In this document: one piece after another, positions 7,795-16,786 of the stretch
Layout: every line of letters begins with the position of its first letter
Position numbering within the stretch: position 1 is the first letter of the stretch
Assembly: GCF_029210495.1 (NCBI RefSeq)
Contig: NZ_JARGDK010000010.1
Span: forward strand, 41,226-105,225
DNA length: 64,000 nt
Direction: 5' to 3'
Origin: Pseudothioclava nitratireducens
Lineage (GTDB): Bacteria; Pseudomonadota; Alphaproteobacteria; Rhodobacterales; Rhodobacteraceae
Position numbers and translations under genes: made by a program
Notes under the pieces: generated by a model
Databases searched by the model: none
Told to the model about the DNA's origin: nothing
What the model saw: only the letters and a program-made list of their open reading frames with translations

Positions 7795-9216
7795 TCAGGC
7801 CGCCCGGAGCGCAGGCGTCTCCGCTTCGATAAACGCCGCGTGGAGGGCCTTGATCACCGGCTTCATGTCGTCGCGGTCGAGGATGAACTGCACATCGACA
7901 TTGCGCGGCCCCTGGCTCGCGCCAAGGCAGGCCATGCCGTTCGCTTCAAGCGCCTGAAGCCCGCGCGTCAGCACCGAGAGGCCCAGCAGATCGCGCCCGA
8001 TCACCGACACCATCGCCAGCGGACGGGCCGAGACTTCGGCATTGGGGTAGAGCGCGCTCAGGTCCTTTTCGACGCGGCGCATCACCTTGAGCGAGGCGTC
8101 GAGGTAATGCGTGATCGTGTTGGCGTTCGAGGTTTTCGACACGATCCGCACATTGTGCCGCGTGAGCACGTCGAGGATCGCCGCGTCATAGCCCTTCACG
8201 CCGACCATATCCTGCTCGAACACCTCCAGCGCCACGATCTCAAGCCCCGTAATCATCTCGACGGCGGCCCGCTCGGCGGGGCGGTCGTCGATCAGCGTGC
8301 CGGGATCGTCGGGCTCGAAGGCGTTGGTCACGCGCAGCGGCACATCGGCCTGACGCAGGGTCTTGGCGGCTTTCGGGTGGATCGCCTCCATGCCCATATT
8401 CGACATCTGGTCGGCCACGTCGTAATTCGTATGGCCCAGCTTGCGCGCGGCCCCTGCGCCGACGAGCTTGGGGTCGGCTGAGGAGAGGTGAAACTCCTTA
8501 TGGATGATCGCCTCTGCTGCGCCGGTCTGGGCGGCGAGCCGGGAGAAGGTGACCTCGGAATAGCCCCGGTCGAATTCGGCCATGAGCCCTTCGCGGCATT
8601 GTGCATAGCCGGTCACGATTGGTATTTCTGACGCGATATCAATATCCTGCATGGCGTTATTGATGCGTTGCATGAGGTCCATTTCGTTCTGTTCGCGCCA
8701 CCCTGAGAGGTCCACGAAGCGCGCATTCACGCCCGCACGCTGCAATAGAAGCGTGGTCACGAAGGCCGAATGGGCCTCGCCCAGCCCCGAGAGCAATTCG
8801 CGGATCTGCATCATATGCGTGCTCAGTTGGAAATGCCCGTAAGAGCAGAGCCTTTGCAGATCGATCAGGCAGTTGCGCGCGCCCTCGATCCGCTCTGCGA
8901 CGAAGGCGTCGGCCTGCGCGCGATCGGCGGGGTGGTCCAGCAGCCGCGTATGGATCGCGGTCATCTCCTCGCTGACCCGGCTTAGCGCCTCGTGCCAGCC
9001 GTGATCGGTGTCGGCATCGGCAAAGCGCGCGTAGACACCGGGCGCGCCGGTTTTCTTGTGTTCCAGCAGCAGGTTGGTGATGCCCGCGAAGGCCGAGACC
9101 ACGAAAACGCGTCCGTAGAGCGCGGCGCCCTTCCGGTCCCCGACGATCAGCGTGTCGCGCAGCTCATCGATGCGGGACATCGAGGTCCCGCCGATCTTTT
9201 CGACAGTATGGGTCAT
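7795..9216 (-). CDS. ask: Ectoine-specific aspartokinase
   Basis: A 473-residue aspartate kinase, last gene of the ect operon, supplying aspartyl phosphate for the L-aspartate-semialdehyde used in ectoine synthesis. The N-terminal KIGGTSM motif binds ATP, and C-terminal regions around residues 330-460 contain ACT-like segments. It resembles the Ask_Ect class, which is specialised and relatively feedback-insensitive, by context and sequence. It lies eight bases downstream of ectC on the same strand, so it is co-transcribed with the ectoine genes. Confidence 0.92.
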   Translation of the reverse strand: MTHTVEKIGGTSMSRIDELRDTLIVGDRKGAALYGRVFVVSAFAGITNLLLEHKKTGAPGVYARFADADTDHGWHEALSRVSEEMTAIHTRLLDHPADRAQADAFVAERIEGARNCLIDLQRLCSYGHFQLSTHMMQIRELLSGLGEAHSAFVTTLLLQRAGVNARFVDLSGWREQNEMDLMQRINNAMQDIDIASEIPIVTGYAQCREGLMAEFDRGYSEVTFSRLAAQTGAAEAIIHKEFHLSSADPKLVGAGAARKLGHTNYDVADQMSNMGMEAIHPKAAKTLRQADVPLRVTNAFEPDDPGTLIDDRPAERAAVEMITGLEIVALEVFEQDMVGVKGYDAAILDVLTRHNVRIVSKTSNANTITHYLDASLKVMRRVEKDLSALYPNAEVSARPLAMVSVIGRDLLGLSVLTRGLQALEANGMACLGASQGPRNVDVQFILDRDDMKPVIKALHAAFIEAETPALRAA

Positions 9217-9224
9217 GGCGGGCC

Positions 9225-9617
9225 TCAGGCGGTTTCTTCGGCGGGGGCGTAGGAGCCATCCGCCCGGTGCACCTCGCGCCCCGTTACGGGCGGGTTGAAA
9301 CAGCAGGCCATGTGCAGCTCTTCCTCGGCGCGCAGGATGTGCTTGTCATGGAGGTTGAGCGCATACATGACGCCTGGGCGGATCTCATGCGTCTCGCCCG
9401 TGCCCAGATCGGTGATCGAGCCCTTGCCCTTCATGCAATAGACGCTCTCGAAATGGTGCTTGTAGTGGAACTGATGCTCAGAGCCCGCTTGCAGCACGGT
9501 GATGTGGAACGAAAACCCCATGCCGTCATCGGCCAGCAGCAACCGGGTCGAGGTCCATTGCGCATCGGATACTTCCCGCTCTGTGCCCTTCAGGGCGTTC
9601 AAATCTCGAACGATCAT
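9225..9617 (-). CDS. ectC: L-ectoine synthase
   Basis: A 130-residue cupin enzyme that cyclises N-acetyl-diaminobutyrate to ectoine. Typical length and the family segments are present: [15 protein letters not shown] at the N-terminus, the metal-binding [17 protein letters not shown] region near residues 50-66, and [12 protein letters not shown] near residues 88-99. It lies between ectB and ask on the minus strand with short gaps, which matches the common ectABC-ask order. Cytosolic; product ectoine protects against osmotic stress. Confidence 0.97.
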   Translation of the reverse strand: MIVRDLNALKGTEREVSDAQWTSTRLLLADDGMGFSFHITVLQAGSEHQFHYKHHFESVYCMKGKGSITDLGTGETHEIRPGVMYALNLHDKHILRAEEELHMACCFNPPVTGREVHRADGSYAPAEETA

Positions 9618-9628
9618 GGTCTCTCTCC

Positions 9629-10915
9629 TTATTGCGCGGCCAGTTTCAGATTGGACATCGTTTCGCGGGTTGCGCGCAACAGAATATCGAAGCCCTCGCG
9701 GAAGAGCGCGTTCGGCGTCGTCAGCGGTGCGAGGATCTTGACCACCTCGTCATTCGGACCAGAGGTCTCGATCAAAAGGCCCAGCTCATAGGCGCGCGCG
9801 CAAATATCGGCGGCCAGATCGCCCGAGCCGACATCGACGCCCTGCATCAGCCCGCGGCCCTTGAGCGTTGCGCCGGGGACCAGGTCCGCGACCTCCTTGA
9901 GCGCCGAGGTGAGCATCACCGACTTCGCGGCAAGCTCTTTCTGGAATGCGTCATCGGCCCAGAATTTCTCGGTTGCGACGCGCGCGGTGACGAAGGCATG
10001 GGTATTGCCCCGGAAGGTGCCGTTATGCTCAGCCGGGCCAAAGATGTCGTGCTTGGGGCGCACCAGCAGGCAGGCCATCGGCAGGCCAAAGCCCGAAAGC
10101 GATTTCGCCATGGTCACGATGTCGGGCTGCACGTCCATCTCGTCAAAGGAGAAGAAGCTGCCCGTGCGCCCGCAGCCCGCCTGAATGTCGTCGATAATCA
10201 GAAGCGCGCCGTGCTTGTGCGCGATCTTTTGCATCTTGCGCACCCACTCGGCCGAAGCCGCGTTCAGCCCGCCTTCGCCCTGCACGGTCTCGAACAGGAT
10301 CGCGGCGGGGGCGTCGATGCCGCCCGAGGGGTCTGACAGCATCTGGTCGAGCAGGGCGGCACTGTCCACGCCATCGGCGTAGCCGGCGAAGGGCAGGCGG
10401 GTGACGCCCGACTTGTCCATGCCCGCGCCGCCCCGGTGATAGCCGTTGCCGGTCGCGGCCAGCGCGCCCATGGTCACACCGTGGAACCCGTTGGTGAAGG
10501 CGATGACATTGGTCCGCCCGGTCACTTTGCGCGCGATCTTTAGTGCCGCTTCCACGGCATTCGCGCCGGTCGGGCCGGTGAACATCACCCGGTGATCCAT
10601 CCCGCGCGGGGTGAGGATATGGCGGCTGAGTGCATTCAGGAAGGCGGCTTTGGCGTCCGTGTGCAGGTCGAGCCCGTGCGCGATACCATCGCCCGCGATG
10701 TGCTCGATCAGTGCCGCTTTCATGTCCGGGTCGTTATGCCCGTAATTGAGCGACGAGCACCCGGCGAGGAAGTCGATGTAGCGCGTGCCGTCCGCCGTGA
10801 ACAATTCCGAGCCGCGCGCCTCGGTGAAGGTCGCGGTGAAGGAGCGGCAATAGGAGCGTGCGGCGCTTTCGCGGCGTTCAAAAATGGTCGGGGTTTGGGC
10901 CATGTCTTTGGGCAT
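9629..10915 (-). CDS. ectB: Diaminobutyrate-2-oxoglutarate aminotransferase
   Basis: A 428-residue class-III PLP aminotransferase that converts aspartate semialdehyde to 2,4-diaminobutyrate. Start ATG 10915 is preceded by an AAGGA site and gives the usual EctB N-terminus with the [13 protein letters not shown] segment. PLP features include [11 protein letters not shown] near residue 255 and the catalytic Lys in the TMAKSLSG segment near residue 280. It follows ectA by 35 bp and precedes ectC by 11 bp in the operon. An alternative ATG at 10903 would shorten it by four residues. Confidence 0.97.
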   Translation of the reverse strand: MPKDMAQTPTIFERRESAARSYCRSFTATFTEARGSELFTADGTRYIDFLAGCSSLNYGHNDPDMKAALIEHIAGDGIAHGLDLHTDAKAAFLNALSRHILTPRGMDHRVMFTGPTGANAVEAALKIARKVTGRTNVIAFTNGFHGVTMGALAATGNGYHRGGAGMDKSGVTRLPFAGYADGVDSAALLDQMLSDPSGGIDAPAAILFETVQGEGGLNAASAEWVRKMQKIAHKHGALLIIDDIQAGCGRTGSFFSFDEMDVQPDIVTMAKSLSGFGLPMACLLVRPKHDIFGPAEHNGTFRGNTHAFVTARVATEKFWADDAFQKELAAKSVMLTSALKEVADLVPGATLKGRGLMQGVDVGSGDLAADICARAYELGLLIETSGPNDEVVKILAPLTTPNALFREGFDILLRATRETMSNLKLAAQ

Positions 10916-10950
10916 GGGGACATCCTTTGGTCTTTGGAAAAGGGAAGGGT

Positions 10951-11490
10951 TCAGGCGGCGGCGCGCTGCGTGGGCAGCGTGATCTGCACCAGATGTTCGG
11001 TGGCATGAGCGCCGTCGAAGTGCTGGGCGCGCGTATAGTGCGGCGCGTCGGTCAGCGTGCCGCCAAGGCTGCGGGCAAGGCTGCGAAACAGGGCCCAAGA
11101 GGCGGCGTTATCCGGCGTGATCGTCGTGTGCAGCGCGCGGGCACTTGCGGTTTCAGGGCGCGAGAGCAGCTCGAGCAGCATCTTGCGCCCAAGGCCAAGG
11201 CCGCGCGCCTTGTCGCTCACCGCGACTTGCCAGACGAAGAACGTGTCGGTGTTCGGGATCATATGGCCAGAGATCCAGCCGAGGGTCTCACCCTCTGCCT
11301 CCGCGATCACCGAAGTGTCGCGGAAATGGTCGGCCTGCACGATATTCGCATAGAGCGAATTCTCATCGAGCGGCTTGCAGGCCCGCACGAGGGCCCAGAT
11401 TGCAGCCCCGTCCGTCGCATTCGGTTTGCGCAGGCGGGGCTGGGGCGTTCGGGCGGGTTGGCTGTCCTGATCTGTCAGATGTTCCGGCAT
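10951..11490 (-). CDS. ectA: L-2,4-diaminobutyrate acetyltransferase
   Basis: A 179-residue GNAT-fold acetyltransferase, first gene of the ectoine operon. It acetylates diaminobutyrate at N4. Hallmarks are LDENSLYANIVQADHFRDTS near residues 42-61 and the acetyl-CoA-binding GLGLGRKML segment near residue 99. The transcript probably begins in the 11491-11691 region, which also carries the start of the divergent MarR regulator gene. The substrate-binding N-terminal extension is typical in length. Confidence 0.96.
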   Translation of the reverse strand: MPEHLTDQDSQPARTPQPRLRKPNATDGAAIWALVRACKPLDENSLYANIVQADHFRDTSVIAEAEGETLGWISGHMIPNTDTFFVWQVAVSDKARGLGLGRKMLLELLSRPETASARALHTTITPDNAASWALFRSLARSLGGTLTDAPHYTRAQHFDGAHATEHLVQITLPTQRAAA

Positions 11491-11520
11491 GTCGCGGCCT
11501 TATATTGCTTCGTTAGGCTA

Positions 11521-11547
11521 AGTATAGCTTGAGAGGCGAAATTTCAA
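11521..11547 (-). promoter_or_regulatory. Candidate ectABC-ask promoter
   Basis: On the minus strand TTGAAA (11547-11542), a 15-base spacer and TATACT (11526-11521), 31 bp before the ectA start. The surrounding 60 bp are clearly AT-rich against the local background. The -10 is strong and the spacer is short, a combination seen in some osmotically regulated promoters. This is pattern matching only. Confidence 0.4.
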
Positions 11548-11614
11548 GAACTCTTTGAAAATCTATTTATATCGGTGATTTTTGGCGTTGTTTCGGTGAT
11601 TTCATTGCCGGGTT

Positions 11615-11638
11615 GCAAAGTATTTACATTTGCTTTGC
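11615..11638. promoter_or_regulatory. Palindrome, candidate EctR operator
   Basis: GCAAAG (11615-11620) and CTTTGC (11633-11638) form an inverted repeat with a 12-base spacer. It overlaps a TTTACA-N16-TATTCG promoter-like pair (11623-11650) reading toward the MarR gene. Size and symmetry suit a MarR-family dimer, so autoregulation is plausible. Confidence 0.4.
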
Positions 11639-11691
11639 GAAGAATATTCGCGCAATTGTTCCTCGTTGCGATCTATGCCAGTCTTGGGGAG

Positions 11692-12195
11692 ATGACCGAC
11701 CAACCCCATGATAGAACCGATGCCAGCCTGATCGCCCTGCGCCGTATTCTGCGCGCGACAGAGCTTTATGCCCGCGATCTGGCGCAGGCGGCGGGGCTCA
11801 CGCCTGCGCAGCTTCGGGTCTTGCAGATCGTGGCGGCGCGGGGCGGCTCGACCACGCCCAAGGCGCTGGCGACGCAGATGGGGGTCAGTCAGGCGACGGT
11901 GACCGCGCTGGTCGATAAGGTCGTCGCGCGCGGCATGGCGGTGCGCGAGCGTTCCGATCAGGATCGGCGTCAGACCAATGTGGTCATCACCGAGGCCGGG
12001 CGCGGCGCGCTGCAAGAGGCGCCGGACGCGCTTCAGCAGCGCTATGTGCGCGCTTTCGAAAAGCTGGCCGATTGGGAGCAGGCGCAAATTCTCGCTTCGC
12101 TCGAACGGATCGCGGCGATGCTCGACGCCGAGGGGTTCGACGCCTCGCCGGTGCTGACGACGGGCGAAATCAAGGCGGGCGACCGGCCGGGCTAG
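11692..12195 (+). CDS. ectR: MarR-family regulator, EctR-like
   Basis: A 167-residue winged-helix MarR protein divergent from ectA. The recognition region around GVSQATVTALVDKVVARGM and the DRRQTNVVITEAGR wing segment are clear. Divergent placement beside ectABC-ask matches EctR1, a repressor of ectoine synthesis known from methylotrophs and halophiles. The ATG at 11692, preceded by GGGGAG, was chosen over a far-upstream in-frame ATG at 11575, because the family N-terminus begins here. The gene symbol is inferred from synteny. Confidence 0.8.
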   Translation: MTDQPHDRTDASLIALRRILRATELYARDLAQAAGLTPAQLRVLQIVAARGGSTTPKALATQMGVSQATVTALVDKVVARGMAVRERSDQDRRQTNVVITEAGRGALQEAPDALQQRYVRAFEKLADWEQAQILASLERIAAMLDAEGFDASPVLTTGEIKAGDRPG

Positions 12196-12235
12196 GCTCT
12201 TGGCGGGGGCTTTGTCTCTGACGCGATGTCAAGGC

Positions 12236-12263
12236 TTGCACCTAGCGTGTCGTGGGGTAGTGT
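12236..12263 (+). promoter_or_regulatory. Weak candidate dpp promoter
   Basis: TTGCAC (12236-12241), 16 bases, TAGTGT (12258-12263), about 100 bp before dppA. The -35 is good and the -10 poor. The rest of the 170-bp gap holds a near-palindrome around 12281-12298 (GGGTC / GACTC halves) and an AGAGAGGAAA ribosome-binding site. Confidence 0.3.
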
Positions 12264-12365
12264 CATGGCAGTTTTACTGATGGGTCAAAAACGACTCACG
12301 GTAGTTCGGGCTGCGCGATCCGGGAGAGGTCGAAAGCCGCAACCAATGACAGAGAGGAAACGTCT

Positions 12366-13970
12366 ATGAACGCATTTTCCCGCGGCCTTCTCGCCGCCTC
12401 CGTCCTCGCACTGGGCGCTGCCGCCCCGGCGATGGCAAAGACCTTCGTCTATTGCTCCGAAGGCTCGCCCGAAGGGTTTGACCCGGTGCCCTATACCGCC
12501 GGCACCACCTTCGACGCCTCGGCGCACCCGATCTACAACCGCCTCGTCGAGTTCAAGAAAGGCACGACCGAGGTCGAGCCGGGCCTCGCCGAAAGCTGGG
12601 AAGTGTCGGAAGACGGGCTGGAATACACCTTCCATCTGCGCAAGGGCGTCAAGTTCCATTCGAATGAGAAGTTCACCCCGACCCGCGATTTCAATGCGGA
12701 CGACGTGATCTTCAGCTATGACCGTCAGGGCAATGCCGAGAACCCGTGGCACCAGTATCTCGCCGGGATCAGCTATGAGTATTACTCGGCGATGGAGATG
12801 GCCTCGCTGATCTCCTCGATGGAGAAGATCGACGACTACACCGTCAAGTTCACGCTGAGCCGCCCCGAGGCGCCCTTCATGGCCAATATCGCCATGCCCT
12901 TCGCCTCGATCGTGTCCAAGGAATATGCCGATACGCTGGAAGCCGCTGGCACCCGCGAGGACCTGAACAACCTGCCGATCGGCACCGGCCCCTTCAAATT
13001 CGTGGCCTATCAGAAGGACGCGGTCATCCGGTATCAGAAGAACGCCGACTATTGGGGCACCGCGCCGATGATCGACGATCTGGTCTTTGCGATCACGCCC
13101 GATGCGGCGGTGCGTCTGCAAAAGCTGAAGGCGGGCGAGTGCCACCTGATGCCCTATCCGGCGCCCGCAGACCTTGAGGCGATCAAGGCCGATCCGAACC
13201 TCAAGCTCGACGAGCAGGCGGGTCTGAACGTCGGTTATCTCGCCTATAACACCACGGTCGCGCCCTTTGACAATCCGAAGGTCCGCAAGGCGCTCAACAT
13301 GGCGATCAACAAGGGTGCCATCGTCGACGCGGTGTTCCAGGGCGCGGCGGTCGCCGCCAAGAACCCGATCCCGCCGACCATGTGGTCCTACAATGACGCG
13401 ATCCAGGACGACCCCTACGATCCGGAAGCGGCCAAGGCGATGCTCGAAGCCGAAGGCGTGAGCGATCTGTCGATGAAGATCTGGGCGATGCCGGTGCAGC
13501 GTCCCTACATGCCGAACGCGCGGCGCACGGCCGAGCTGATGCAGGAAGACTTCGCCAAGGTCGGCGTCAATGTCGAGATCGTCAGCTACGAATGGGGCGA
13601 ATACCTCAAGAAGTCGACCGAGGTGAACCGCGATGGCGCTGTGATCCTTGGCTGGACCGGCGACAATGGCGACCCGGACAACTTCCTTGCGGTGTTGCTG
13701 TCCTGTGCGGCGGCGGGCGAGGGCGGTTCGAACCGCGCGCAATGGTGCAACGAGGACTTCTCGGCACTGATTTCGCAGGCCAAGCAGACCTCCGACCCGG
13801 CAGAGCGCACCCGGCTCTATGAAGAGGCGCAAGTGATCTTCAAGGATCAAGCGCCTTGGGCTACCATTGCACACTCGACGCAATACGTGCCGATGGCCAA
13901 GAATGTCGAAGGCTTCATGATGAGCCCGCTGGGCGACTTCACCTTCGAAACGGTCGATCTGGTCGAATAA
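12366..13970 (+). CDS. dppA: Dipeptide ABC transporter substrate-binding protein
   Basis: A 534-residue exported protein with a signal peptide (cleavage near AMA at 22-24). It belongs to the SBP family 5: FVYCSEGSPEGFDP follows the mature N-terminus and the IGTGPFKFVAYQKDA segment lies near residue 215. Length and the conserved YNRLVEFKKG region fit DppA of Gram-negative bacteria. It captures di- or tripeptides (or haem or aminolevulinate, as some DppA do) in the periplasm. First gene of a complete dppABCDF operon; a strong hairpin separates it from dppB. Confidence 0.92.
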   Translation: MNAFSRGLLAASVLALGAAAPAMAKTFVYCSEGSPEGFDPVPYTAGTTFDASAHPIYNRLVEFKKGTTEVEPGLAESWEVSEDGLEYTFHLRKGVKFHSNEKFTPTRDFNADDVIFSYDRQGNAENPWHQYLAGISYEYYSAMEMASLISSMEKIDDYTVKFTLSRPEAPFMANIAMPFASIVSKEYADTLEAAGTREDLNNLPIGTGPFKFVAYQKDAVIRYQKNADYWGTAPMIDDLVFAITPDAAVRLQKLKAGECHLMPYPAPADLEAIKADPNLKLDEQAGLNVGYLAYNTTVAPFDNPKVRKALNMAINKGAIVDAVFQGAAVAAKNPIPPTMWSYNDAIQDDPYDPEAAKAMLEAEGVSDLSMKIWAMPVQRPYMPNARRTAELMQEDFAKVGVNVEIVSYEWGEYLKKSTEVNRDGAVILGWTGDNGDPDNFLAVLLSCAAAGEGGSNRAQWCNEDFSALISQAKQTSDPAERTRLYEEAQVIFKDQAPWATIAHSTQYVPMAKNVEGFMMSPLGDFTFETVDLVE

Positions 13971-13992
13971 GCCGCGACCCGTTCAATCAGCG

Positions 13993-14021
13993 GACGCGCG
14001 GGGCTGTGTGCTCCGCGCGTC
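13993..14021 (+). other. Intercistronic hairpin dppA-dppB
   Basis: GACGCGCGG (13993-14001) and CCGCGCGTC (14013-14021) form a perfect 9-bp stem with an 11-base loop in the 69-bp dppA-dppB gap. No T-run follows. Such hairpins commonly stabilise the binding-protein mRNA so that it exceeds the membrane components. Confidence 0.55.
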
Positions 14022-14039
14022 TGTCACAGGAAAGACGCC

Positions 14040-15047
14040 ATGCTCAGATTCATCCTCAGCAAGCTGCTTTATCTGATCCCGACTTTTCTGGGGATCACGA
14101 TGATCGCTTTCGGCTTTGTCCGCGTCCTGCCCGGCGATCCGGTGCTTCTCATGGCGGGGGAGCGGGGGATCACCCCCGAACGCCACGCCGAACTGTCGCA
14201 TCAGCTCGGCTTCGACCGTCCGATCTGGGAGCAGTATCTCGATTTTCTCGGGCGCTTGCTGCAGGGCGATCTGGGCAATTCGCTGGTCACCAAAAAGCCC
14301 GTGCTGACCGAGTTCCTCGCGCTGTTCCCGGCGACGATCGAACTTGGCCTCGTGGCGATCGTGATTGCCACGATGGTCGGCATCCCGGTCGGGGTGATCG
14401 CGGCGATCAAGCGCGGCTCGTGGTTCGATCAGGTGTCGATGACTGCCGCGCTGGTCGGATTTTCGATGCCGATCTTCTGGTGGGGTCTTTTGCTGATCAT
14501 CCTGTTCTCTGGGATCCTGCAATGGACGCCGGTTTCCGGACGGATCAGCCTTCTCTATTATTTCCCGCAGGTCACCGGCTTCATGCTGATCGACAGCCTG
14601 CTGTCTGGCCAGAAGGGTGCGTTCCTTTCGGCGCTGAGCCACCTGATCCTGCCCTCGGTCGTGCTTGCGACGATCCCCTTGGCGGTGATCGCGCGCCAGA
14701 CCCGTTCAGCCATGCTTGAGGTGATGGGCGAGGATTACGTCCGCACCGCGCGGGCCAAGGGCCTGCCATCCTCGCGCGTCGTGGGGGTGCATGCGCTGCG
14801 CAATGCTATGATCCCGGTGGTGACCACGATCGGTCTTCAGATCGGGGTGCTGATGGCGGGCGCGATCCTGACCGAGACGATCTTTTCCTGGCCGGGGATC
14901 GGTAAGTGGATGATCGACTCGATCTCGCGCCGAGACTACCCGGTGGTGCAATCGGGGCTTTTGCTGATCGCGGGGGTGGTCATGCTTGTGAACTTGGCCG
15001 TGGACCTGACCTACGGGCTCATCAATCCGAGGATCCGCCACAAATGA
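14040..15047 (+). CDS. dppB: Dipeptide ABC transporter permease
   Basis: A 335-residue inner-membrane permease of the DppB/OppB type. It has the LSKLLYLIPTFLGI first helix, the periplasmic domain with LPGDPVL, and the permease EAA-type loop around ARAKGLPSSRVVGVHALRNA near residues 235-255, which contacts the ATPases. Its last four bases overlap dppC. It forms the translocation pore with DppC. Confidence 0.93.
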   Translation: MLRFILSKLLYLIPTFLGITMIAFGFVRVLPGDPVLLMAGERGITPERHAELSHQLGFDRPIWEQYLDFLGRLLQGDLGNSLVTKKPVLTEFLALFPATIELGLVAIVIATMVGIPVGVIAAIKRGSWFDQVSMTAALVGFSMPIFWWGLLLIILFSGILQWTPVSGRISLLYYFPQVTGFMLIDSLLSGQKGAFLSALSHLILPSVVLATIPLAVIARQTRSAMLEVMGEDYVRTARAKGLPSSRVVGVHALRNAMIPVVTTIGLQIGVLMAGAILTETIFSWPGIGKWMIDSISRRDYPVVQSGLLLIAGVVMLVNLAVDLTYGLINPRIRHK

Positions 15048-15946
15048 CCGATGCGACTGTCAAACTCAGCGATGCTCAGATCCGGCGGCGGATGCTTGCG
15101 GATTTCTGGTATGATTTCCGGCGTAACAAGGGGGCTGTGGCGGGGCTGATCGTGTTTGCGATCCTTGTGCTGGTCGCGATTTTCGCGCCGCTTGTCGCGC
15201 CCCATTCGCCAACCCTGCAATATCGCGACGCGCTTCTGGTGCCGCCGGTCTGGAGCGAGGGTGGTCAGAGCGCCTACCTGCTTGGCACCGATGCGGTCGG
15301 GCGCGATATCTTCTCGCGGCTGGTCTTTGGCGCGCGCTATTCGCTCTTTATCGGCGTGGTCGTGGTGATGATCGCTCTGACAGGCGGCATCATCCTCGGT
15401 CTTGTCGCGGGCTATTTCGGCGGCTGGGTCGATACGATCATCATGCGGGTGATGGATATCGTGCTCGCTTTTCCGTCACTCCTGCTCGCGCTGGTGCTGG
15501 TGGCCATTCTGGGGCCGGGGCTGACCAATGCGATGATCGCCATCGCCATCGTCTATCAGCCGCATTTCGCGCGGCTCACACGCGCCGCCGTCATGGGCGA
15601 GAAACAACGCGAATATGTCACTGCCGCGCGGCTGGCGGGGGCGGGGAACCTGCGGCTGATGGTTCGCACGATCCTGCCGAACTGTCTGGCGCCGCTGATC
15701 GTGCAGGCGACGCTGTCGTTTTCCTCTGCGGTGCTCGATGCGGCCGCGCTGGGCTTTCTGGGCATGGGCGCGCAGCCGCCCGCGCCGGAATGGGGCACGA
15801 TGCTGGCCGAGGCGCGCGAGTTCATCCTGCGCGCGTGGTGGGTGGTGACCTTCCCCGGCCTTGCGATCCTGATCTCGGTGCTGGCGATCAACCTGATGGG
15901 CGACGGTCTGCGCGACGCGCTCGATCCGAAACTGAAGCGGAGCTGA
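15044..15946 (+). CDS. dppC: Dipeptide ABC transporter permease
   Basis: A 300-residue permease of the DppC/OppC type. The short cytoplasmic N-terminus is followed by the first helix (GLIVFAILVLVAIFAPL), then the LGTDAVGRDIFSRLVFGAR motif near residues 85-103 that is diagnostic of the DppC family. The EAA-type loop lies near ARLAGAGNLRLMVRTILPN. Start ATG 15044 overlaps the dppB stop by four bases; longer upstream reading is not supported. Confidence 0.93.
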   Translation: MTDATVKLSDAQIRRRMLADFWYDFRRNKGAVAGLIVFAILVLVAIFAPLVAPHSPTLQYRDALLVPPVWSEGGQSAYLLGTDAVGRDIFSRLVFGARYSLFIGVVVVMIALTGGIILGLVAGYFGGWVDTIIMRVMDIVLAFPSLLLALVLVAILGPGLTNAMIAIAIVYQPHFARLTRAAVMGEKQREYVTAARLAGAGNLRLMVRTILPNCLAPLIVQATLSFSSAVLDAAALGFLGMGAQPPAPEWGTMLAEAREFILRAWWVVTFPGLAILISVLAINLMGDGLRDALDPKLKRS

Positions 15947-15949
15947 GCC

Positions 15950-16786
15950 ATGGCCCTGTTGAAAATCCGCAATCTGACCGTCAGCTTCGCGACCTCCACG
16001 GGGCCTTTCAAGGCGGTGGACGGGATCGACGTCGATATCGAACCAAGCGAGGTTCTGGCCATCGTCGGCGAGAGCGGCTCGGGTAAATCGGTGTCGATGC
16101 TGGCGGTGATGGGGCTCTTGCCCGACACCGCCACCGTGACCGCCGATGTGATGGAGTTCGACGGGCGGGACATGCTGAGCATGAGCGGGGCCGAGCGGCG
16201 CCGCATCATCGGGCGTGAGATCACCATGATCTTTCAGGAGCCGATCGCGTCGCTCAACCCGTCCTTCACCGTGGGCTTCCAGATCGAAGAGGTGCTGCGC
16301 ATCAATGCGGGCATGTCCAAGGCGGCGGCCCGCGCGCGGGCCATTGAACTCTTTGATGCCGTCGGAATCCCCGAGCCTGCCGAGAAGATGCGCTCTTATC
16401 CGCATCAGCTTTCGGGCGGGCAGTGCCAGCGGGTGATGATCGCCATTGCGATTGCCACCAACCCGCGGCTCCTGATCGCGGACGAGCCGACCACGGCGCT
16501 CGACGTGACGATCCAGAAGCAGATCCTCGATCTGCTCCTCGATCTTCAGGAAACGCATGGGATGGGGTTGATCCTGATCACGCATGACATGGGCGTGGTG
16601 GCCGAGACCGCCGACCGGGTGGTCGTGCAGTTCAAGGGCCAGAAGATGGAAGAGGCCGATGTGCTGAGCCTTTTTGAGGCGCCGCAGCACCCCTATACCC
16701 GCGCGCTTCTTTCGGCGCTGCCAGAACTGGCCACGGGTGACCGTCTGCCCACGGTTTCGGACTATTTCGCGGAGGCTGGCCAATGA
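15950..16786 (+). CDS. dppD: Dipeptide ABC transporter ATPase
   Basis: A 278-residue ABC ATPase. Walker A is GESGSGKS near residues 40-47, the signature is LSGGQCQRV near residues 153-161, and Walker B is LLIADEPT near residues 174-181, with the switch His in LITHDMG. It ends with the [13 protein letters not shown] segment but stops soon after, so it lacks most of the C-terminal peptide-transport extension (about 40-50 residues, with Cys residues) seen in full-length DppD. It overlaps dppF by four bases. Confidence 0.92.
   Translation: MALLKIRNLTVSFATSTGPFKAVDGIDVDIEPSEVLAIVGESGSGKSVSMLAVMGLLPDTATVTADVMEFDGRDMLSMSGAERRRIIGREITMIFQEPIASLNPSFTVGFQIEEVLRINAGMSKAAARARAIELFDAVGIPEPAEKMRSYPHQLSGGQCQRVMIAIAIATNPRLLIADEPTTALDVTIQKQILDLLLDLQETHGMGLILITHDMGVVAETADRVVVQFKGQKMEEADVLSLFEAPQHPYTRALLSALPELATGDRLPTVSDYFAEAGQ

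Noticed and set aside
12285..13883. 532-codon open frame on the minus strand opposite dppA
   Set aside because: Antisense shadow of dppA, with low-complexity composition and no ribosome-binding site.
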